NCBI GenBank assembly: GCA_009840065.1
Contig: VXON01000013.1
Span: forward strand, 1-9,522
Reading direction: 5' to 3'
Source: Cenarchaeum sp. SB0662_bin_33
GTDB taxonomy: Archaea > Thermoproteota > Nitrososphaeria > Nitrososphaerales > Nitrosopumilaceae
Length of the DNA stretch: 9,522 nucleotides
Shown here piece after piece: positions 5,780 through 9,522 of this stretch (positions within the stretch are counted from its first letter, which is position 1; each line of letters opens with the position of its first letter). Under the pieces are notes generated by a model, which saw nothing but the letters and a program-made list of their open reading frames with translations, did no database searches and had not been told where the DNA came from. The translations under genes and the position numbers were made by a program.

Positions 5780-6412
5780 ATGCTGGTAATCTTTGATGTC
5801 GAGGGCGTACTGTATGATGCCGAATATCTGCCCATGCTGGCCGAGAAGGTAAACAAGGAGCGTGAGATCTGGGAGATAACAAAGAAGGGCATACAGGGTG
5901 TCATAAACTGGGAGGATGGACTCCGCACAAGGGTGCGGGCACTGCGAGGGCTTGACTATGAGACGTGCCGTGCGGTGGCCGATTCATTGCCCATAATGAC
6001 CGGTGCGCGGAGGGCTTGTCGCATTCTAAAGAGTCGGGGATACCGCATAATTGCCGTATCCGGTGGCTTTACAATAATGACGGACCGGCTAAAGCGGGAG
6101 CTGAATCTGGACTATGTGGCATCCAACGAGCTGATATTTACGGATGGCCTACTAGATGATGTCCTGATAAATGTAGACTCTGACAAGTCAAAGAGCGCCA
6201 AGAGCATAATTGAACAGTGGGGGGAGCGCAGGGCCGATACCGTATGCGTGGTGGATGGCGCCAACGATTTAAAGCTCTTTGATATATCGGGGATGGGCAT
6301 AGCCTTTCGGGCACAGGATGTTGTAAAAGACAAGGCTACTACCATTCTCGATGAGAAGGACCTTGCTCGTATCATTCCCCTCATAGATGCCCACATGAGT
6401 CATGTGTCATGA
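5780..6412 (+). CDS. HAD-superfamily phosphatase, SerB/ThrH-like
   Basis: This 210-residue cytosolic protein has the fold and cap of phosphoserine phosphatase. The nucleophile Asp6 lies in FDVEGVL at 5-11. The cap (about 14-70) carries Glu15 and Arg51, aligning with the residues that hold the phosphoserine carboxylate in the Methanocaldococcus enzyme. SGG at 94-96 is motif II, Lys136-Lys141 (DKSKSAK) supplies the motif III lysine, and VVDGANDL at 157-164 is motif IV with Asp159 and Asp163. The odd point is motif I: the usual second Asp (DxD, the general acid) is Glu8, and the usual Thr is Val10. The same DxEGVL form is what I recall from Pseudomonas ThrH, a phosphoserine phosphatase that can also pass phosphate to homoserine. 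Its stop overlaps the cofE start as ATGA, so the two are translated together. It may be SerB-like in serine synthesis, a phosphotransferase, or a phosphatase for an F420-related precursor. The substrate is not certain. Confidence 0.82.
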   Translation: MLVIFDVEGVLYDAEYLPMLAEKVNKEREIWEITKKGIQGVINWEDGLRTRVRALRGLDYETCRAVADSLPIMTGARRACRILKSRGYRIIAVSGGFTIMTDRLKRELNLDYVASNELIFTDGLLDDVLINVDSDKSKSAKSIIEQWGERRADTVCVVDGANDLKLFDISGMGIAFRAQDVVKDKATTILDEKDLARIIPLIDAHMSHVS

Positions 6413-7152
6413 TACAGGCAATACCAGTGCATATGGATGGGGATATCACATGTACAGATGATGTATGCTGCATGATTATAGAGTCTGCGGATGATATAAG
6501 GGAGGGGGATGTAATTGTGGTGGCGCAAAAGATAGTATCAAAATCAGAGGGACGGCTGGTGAGATTATCGGATGTGCGCCCCTCATCACTAGCCGTGGGC
6601 ATAGCCGGCGAGTATGACAAGGATGCTAGGGTGGTGGAGCTGGTACTGCGAGAGGCAAGACGCATAGTCCGCATGAAGAACGGCATAATAATCACGCAGA
6701 GGCATGATGGCCACATATCTGCCAACTCGGGCGTGGATGTGAGTAACGTACCTCCTGACTGCGCCCTGCTCCTGCCCGAGAATAGTGATGAGAGCGCCCA
6801 TCGCATACGATATACAATAAGGGACCGGCTACAAATCAATGTGGGTGTTATAATCTCTGATACGCTGGGGCGGCCGTTCCGAGTCGGCCAGACCGACATG
6901 TGCATAGGGTGCTCGGGCGTTGCGCCACTCCTTGATTATACAGGAAAGACTGATGTGTATGACAGGGTACTGCGTGTCAGCGTGACTGCAATGGCCGACC
7001 AGCTGGCAGGCGCCGCCGAGCTGGTGATGGGCAAGACCCGCCGCACGCCCGTCGCGATACTGCGGGGCACACACGATTATTATAATATGATGGGCGAGGG
7101 TACTGCCCGGGACTTGATACGACATACAAATGATTTGTTCGGGCAGGTATAG
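6409..7152 (+). CDS. cofE: Coenzyme F420-0:L-glutamate ligase
   Basis: CofE adds L-glutamate residues to F420-0 with GTP and a divalent metal, the last stage of coenzyme F420 synthesis. This 247-residue protein is the single-domain archaeal form, lacking the extra C-terminal domain found in mycobacterial FbiB. Family blocks are all present: GDVIVVAQKIVSKSEGR at 33-49, HISANSGVDVSNV at 102-114, LLPENSDESAHRIR at 121-134, SDTLGRPFRVGQTD at 150-163, DYTGKTDVYDR at 176-186, and AAELVMGKTRRTPVAILRG at 202-220. The cysteine cluster MCIGCSG at 164-170 replaces the AIG-type sequence more usual there. The ATG overlaps the stop of the HAD phosphatase gene (ATGA), which implies co-translation. No promoter of its own is seen. 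F420 in ammonia-oxidising archaea serves flavin-like hydride transfer reactions; the exact client enzymes are not in this window. Confidence 0.95.
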   Translation: MIQAIPVHMDGDITCTDDVCCMIIESADDIREGDVIVVAQKIVSKSEGRLVRLSDVRPSSLAVGIAGEYDKDARVVELVLREARRIVRMKNGIIITQRHDGHISANSGVDVSNVPPDCALLLPENSDESAHRIRYTIRDRLQINVGVIISDTLGRPFRVGQTDMCIGCSGVAPLLDYTGKTDVYDRVLRVSVTAMADQLAGAAELVMGKTRRTPVAILRGTHDYYNMMGEGTARDLIRHTNDLFGQV

Positions 7153-7253
7153 CGGCACCTGCATATCATAAAGACCCGCTAGATACATACTGTGATGTGG
7201 CTACATGTTGTAAATACGAATAATTGTTGCAGTATGATATAATAATACACTAC

Positions 7254-7263
7254 CTTTAATTTA
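7254..7263 (+). promoter_or_regulatory. TATA box for trxB
   Basis: CTTTAATTTA is centred about 27 bases before the ATG at 7286, predicting a leaderless or nearly leaderless trxB mRNA. The same spacing argues against the in-frame TTG at 7277 as the start. A second AT-rich patch (ATGATATAATAATAC near 7234-7248) lies just upstream and would place transcription too early by the pattern seen elsewhere here. Confidence 0.55.
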
Positions 7264-7285
7264 CCAAAGAGTATCGTTGCGCCAT

Positions 7286-8197
7286 ATGGGAGAGTTATAT
7301 GATGTCATAATTGTAGGTGCAGGACCGGCCGGATATACGGCAGGCATATACTGCTCCCGCGCAGGCCACAACACACTGTTGTTGTCCGGCATTCTGCCCG
7401 GCGGACAGCTGGTGAACACAACGGACGTTGAGAACTATCCGGGATTTGAGAATGGCATAATGGGCCCGGACCTGATGCTGAACATGAGGGCGCAGACGGC
7501 CAGAATGGGAACCAAGATAATCGATGATGCCGTGCAGCAGGTGGACTTTGGCGGGCCCCTGCGCGTCAGGGGTACGGATGAGTGGTTTGAGGGCCGCTCG
7601 ATAATAGTGGCCACGGGCGCGGACCCCCGCAAGCTGGGATTAAAGGGGGAGGAGACGCTAGGCGGGCGCGGAGTCTCGTACTGTGCCACATGCGATGGAC
7701 CATTCTTCAGGGGCCAGGATATATTCGTAGTCGGCGGGGGGGATACGGCAATGGAGGAGGCACTATTCCTTACAAAATTCGGCAGGCAAGTGCATATAAT
7801 ACATAGGCGTGATAAACTTCGCGCCAGCCAGGCGATGCAGAGTCGTGCCTTTGCCAACGACAAGATAAAATTCCACTGGAATGCCAAACTAGTTGACATA
7901 TCCGGCCATGACAGGGTGGAGCATGTAACCATACAGGATGTTGTATCGGGCCAGGATACACGCATGGATGCCGGGGCTGTATTTGTGGCAATAGGTCACA
8001 ACCCGAACACATCATTATTCCGGGATGTGTTAGAGCTGGACGATGAGGGATATATAGTAATGGATGGTACGCGTACCAGCGTGGAGGGTGTCTTTGCTGC
8101 CGGAGACGTACACGACAGGCGGTACCGCCAAGCGGTCACCGCTGCAGGCTTTGGCTGTCAGGCCGCCATTGATGTGGATAAATATCTCCGGGAATAA
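7286..8197 (+). CDS. trxB: Thioredoxin reductase
   Basis: This 303-residue flavoprotein has the low-molecular-weight thioredoxin reductase layout: it passes electrons from NADPH through FAD and a CxxC pair to thioredoxin-like proteins. VIIVGAGPAGYTAGIY at 7-22 is the FAD-binding GxGxxG. PGGQLVNTTDVENYPGF at 38-54 is a family block. The redox pair is Cys133-Ala-Thr-Cys136 in SYCATCDGPFF. VVGGGDTAMEEA at 148-159 is the nucleotide-binding motif, and HRRDKLR at 173-179 has the arginines typical of NADPH preference. GVFAAGDVHDRRYRQAVTAAG at 268-288 is the second FAD site. The ATG at 7286 is preferred over a TTG at 7277 because of TATA spacing. The gene has its own promoter and ends 4 bases from the stop of the convergent cysteine synthase gene. 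Its thioredoxin partner is not in the window. Confidence 0.95.
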   Translation: MGELYDVIIVGAGPAGYTAGIYCSRAGHNTLLLSGILPGGQLVNTTDVENYPGFENGIMGPDLMLNMRAQTARMGTKIIDDAVQQVDFGGPLRVRGTDEWFEGRSIIVATGADPRKLGLKGEETLGGRGVSYCATCDGPFFRGQDIFVVGGGDTAMEEALFLTKFGRQVHIIHRRDKLRASQAMQSRAFANDKIKFHWNAKLVDISGHDRVEHVTIQDVVSGQDTRMDAGAVFVAIGHNPNTSLFRDVLELDDEGYIVMDGTRTSVEGVFAAGDVHDRRYRQAVTAAGFGCQAAIDVDKYLRE

Positions 8198-8201
8198 TAC
8201 A

Positions 8202-9194
8202 CTAGTATGCGAGTCTTGACATGTGTGATGCCGATAGTGTGGCTTGGTTAAACTGCCGCTCTGTGAATATGCCCCTTGCCTTGTATATACTGCCAAACTT
8301 GCGCCCATCATCGGCAAATATGCCTACCGCGCACCCCGCTGGCATATCGTACTTTTTCATGCAAGCATATACTGCGGCCGAGGATGGACTCACCAGCAGG
8401 TTGTCTGAATCATAAATCTCCCTTACGACACCAAAGGCCTCATCGTTTGTAACATTAATCCAGTCATCCACAACATCCTCCCTCTTTAAAAAGAGGTCTG
8501 GCTTTGCGGACTCCTCAAAGTTGCGCCACCCCTGTATGAGATGGTTCATCTGCGGCTGGCAGCCGATTATCTGTATCTTGGAGTTCTTCTCCTTTAGGTA
8601 TGTACCTATACCGGTTATGGTGCCGCCCGTGCCCACGCCTGTGAAAAAGTGTGTTATGTCACCCCCCGTCTGTCTCCATATCTCGGGGCCGGTGGTGGTA
8701 TAGTGACCCTCAAAGTTAGCATCATTGCTGTACTGGTTTGGGGAGTAGTATGTATCGGGCCTTGATGATGCTATGGATGTGGCCAGCGCAATACTCTGCT
8801 CGGTACCCACCCCGACTTTGGGGCAGAGATCATCGGAGGTCTCATACATCTTGGCCCCCAATTTTTTCAGTATCTTTTTAGTCTCCTCACTGGCCTTTTC
8901 GGGTATCACTATCTCCACCTCGTATCCAAGAATGCGGGCTATTCCCACAAGGGCAATGCCAGTATTTCCTGATGTGGGCTCTATTATTGTGCTCTTGTTC
9001 TTCTTTAGTATACCCCTTGCCTCTGCATCCTTGATCATCCAGTATGCAGCCCTATCCTTTACAGAACCAAACGGGTTGTGACCCTCCAGTTTGGCTAAAT
9101 ATGTTGACTTGTCATTGGATAGTGATTCTATATGTACCAGTGGAGTGTTGCCTATCCGGGAGAGGGGTTCCTGCTCTGCTACAATCGTCGCCAC
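8202..9194 (-). CDS. PLP-dependent cysteine synthase family protein
   Basis: This 330-residue fold-type II PLP enzyme makes cysteine from an activated serine and sulfide. Lys46 in FGSVKDRAA (42-50) is the expected PLP Schiff-base lysine. PTSGNTGIAL at 73-82 is the substrate-binding SGNTG loop, and GVGTGGTITGIGTYL at 186-200 includes the phosphate-binding GTGGT. VSPSSAAVYA at 268-277 is the late PLP-contact block. No C-terminal CBS domains are present, so it is not a full cystathionine beta-synthase. Whether it uses O-acetylserine or O-phosphoserine cannot be settled here. QPQMNHLIQGWRNFEE at 213-228 differs from the classical CysK sequence in that region, which leaves an O-phosphoserine enzyme possible. 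The start is GTG, directly after the tusA stop, with GGTGA about 5 bases upstream as a ribosome binding site. It is the second gene of a tusA operon, which suggests a link with protein-bound sulfur. Confidence 0.92.
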   Translation of the reverse strand: MATIVAEQEPLSRIGNTPLVHIESLSNDKSTYLAKLEGHNPFGSVKDRAAYWMIKDAEARGILKKNKSTIIEPTSGNTGIALVGIARILGYEVEIVIPEKASEETKKILKKLGAKMYETSDDLCPKVGVGTEQSIALATSIASSRPDTYYSPNQYSNDANFEGHYTTTGPEIWRQTGGDITHFFTGVGTGGTITGIGTYLKEKNSKIQIIGCQPQMNHLIQGWRNFEESAKPDLFLKREDVVDDWINVTNDEAFGVVREIYDSDNLLVSPSSAAVYACMKKYDMPAGCAVGIFADDGRKFGSIYKARGIFTERQFNQATLSASHMSRLAY

Positions 9195-9422
9195 TTACTT
9201 CACCTTTTTTATCACAAAGGTTAACGTCTCCCCATCCTTCTTCATCTCTACCATCTGGTGACCGTTCCGGTTGGCCCACCTGGTTATGTCATCCTCGGCA
9301 GCGGGGTCATCCGCCGATACCTCTATGATCTGGCCTGCCTGCATCTTCTCTATGGCAATCTTTGTGCGAAATACCGGTTCCGGACAGAACAATCCGGTGG
9401 CATCCACTGTGACATCAGACAT
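9195..9422 (-). CDS. TusA/SirA-family sulfur carrier protein
   Basis: This 75-residue protein has the TusA fold signature: VDATGLFCPEPVFRTKIAI near 6-24, in which Cys13 of the CPxP motif carries sulfur as a persulfide, followed by a hydrophobic strand (GQIIEVSAD) and a basic C-terminus (FVIKKVK). In bacteria TusA relays sulfur for tRNA thiolation and cofactor synthesis, and in sulfur oxidisers for dissimilatory transfer; the partner here is unknown. An in-frame ATG at 9443 would add seven residues, but a TATA box at 9446-9455 lies only about 8 bases from it and about 28 from the ATG at 9422, so the shorter form (MSDVTVDATG) is preferred. It overlaps nothing upstream, and its stop directly adjoins the cysteine synthase start. 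Placement before a cysteine synthase suggests it handles sulfur to or from cysteine. That is inference. Confidence 0.88.
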   Translation of the reverse strand: MSDVTVDATGLFCPEPVFRTKIAIEKMQAGQIIEVSADDPAAEDDITRWANRNGHQMVEMKKDGETLTFVIKKVK

Positions 9423-9445
9423 CTCGTATTTTGTATCATACATTG

Positions 9446-9455
9446 CATATTAAAG
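9446..9455 (-). promoter_or_regulatory. TATA box for the tusA-cysteine synthase operon
   Basis: The minus strand reads CTTTAATATG, centred about 28 bases before the ATG at 9422. This predicts a leaderless or almost leaderless tusA mRNA and decides between the two possible ATG starts. Confidence 0.58.
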
Positions 9456-9522
9456 TCTAAGTCTTCACAGTAGATGGAAATGTGCGCATAGAATGTATCC
9501 AGATGTGATGAAATTACATTGC

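Noticed and set aside
6381..6905. Minus-strand open frame of about 174 codons
   Set aside because: Antisense to cofE and the end of the HAD gene; Ser/Thr/Arg-rich shadow translation without motifs.
7186..7236. Inverted repeat CATACTG / CAGTATG upstream of trxB as a possible operator
   Set aside because: Only 7 bases match with a 37-base spacer and flanks do not extend the symmetry; expected by chance at this length.
7435..7965. Minus-strand open frame of about 176 codons
   Set aside because: Antisense to trxB, which has all expected motifs; no promoter, ribosome binding site or recognisable protein features.
1..9522. tRNA, rRNA, CRISPR array, insertion sequence or prophage genes
   Set aside because: Scanned by eye for cloverleaf-like segments, regularly spaced repeats, and transposase or integrase motifs; none found. 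A covariance-model search was not possible here.
9444..9522. Possible plus-strand gene start at the right edge
   Set aside because: Only short frames without a promoter at suitable spacing; most likely the upstream region of the tusA operon.

Overview
The window looks like a piece of an ammonia-oxidising-type thaumarchaeal (Nitrososphaeria) genome, Cenarchaeum/Nitrosopumilus-like. The evidence is an archaeal 20S proteasome alpha subunit, an archaeal-type prolyl-tRNA synthetase, a DUF371 protein, a COG2106 SPOUT RNA methyltransferase, the F420 enzyme CofE, frequent ATA and AGG codons, and TATA boxes of the form CTTTAATATA about 25-30 bases before start codons. Base composition looks roughly balanced by eye. 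The species is an inference; no rRNA or tRNA is present to anchor it.

Layout. Bases 1-225 hold no convincing gene. A tightly overlapping minus-strand operon (1951 down to 226) carries psmA, a SPOUT-class RNA methyltransferase and a small one-helix membrane protein whose tail is built from an in-frame DNA repeat. Divergent from psmA across 55 bases is a DUF371 gene (+), followed by a 40-residue membrane peptide with its own TATA box (+). Two minus-strand genes of unknown function follow: a 155-residue membrane protein and a 152-residue orphan that probably starts at GTG. A minus-strand pair then holds a small four-cysteine protein and proS. Across a 75-base divergent gap is a plus-strand pair, a SerB-like HAD phosphatase overlapping cofE by ATGA. 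Last come trxB (+) and, convergent with it only 4 bases away, a minus-strand operon of tusA and a PLP cysteine synthase.

How the genes fit together. The left part concerns protein turnover and RNA modification, the centre translation (ProRS), and the right part cofactor F420, thiol redox (TrxB) and sulfur transfer with cysteine synthesis (TusA, cysteine synthase). Most units look compact: the first gene is leaderless or nearly so, and later genes start by overlap, by a gap of a few bases, or with a GGTGA-type ribosome binding site.

I see no CRISPR array, insertion sequence, prophage or defence system. The most unusual points are the near-palindromic TATA elements apparently shared by divergent genes, the HAD protein with a DxE instead of DxD active-site motif coupled to cofE, the in-frame repeat expansion in the small membrane protein, and several short uncharacterised genes next to core enzymes.
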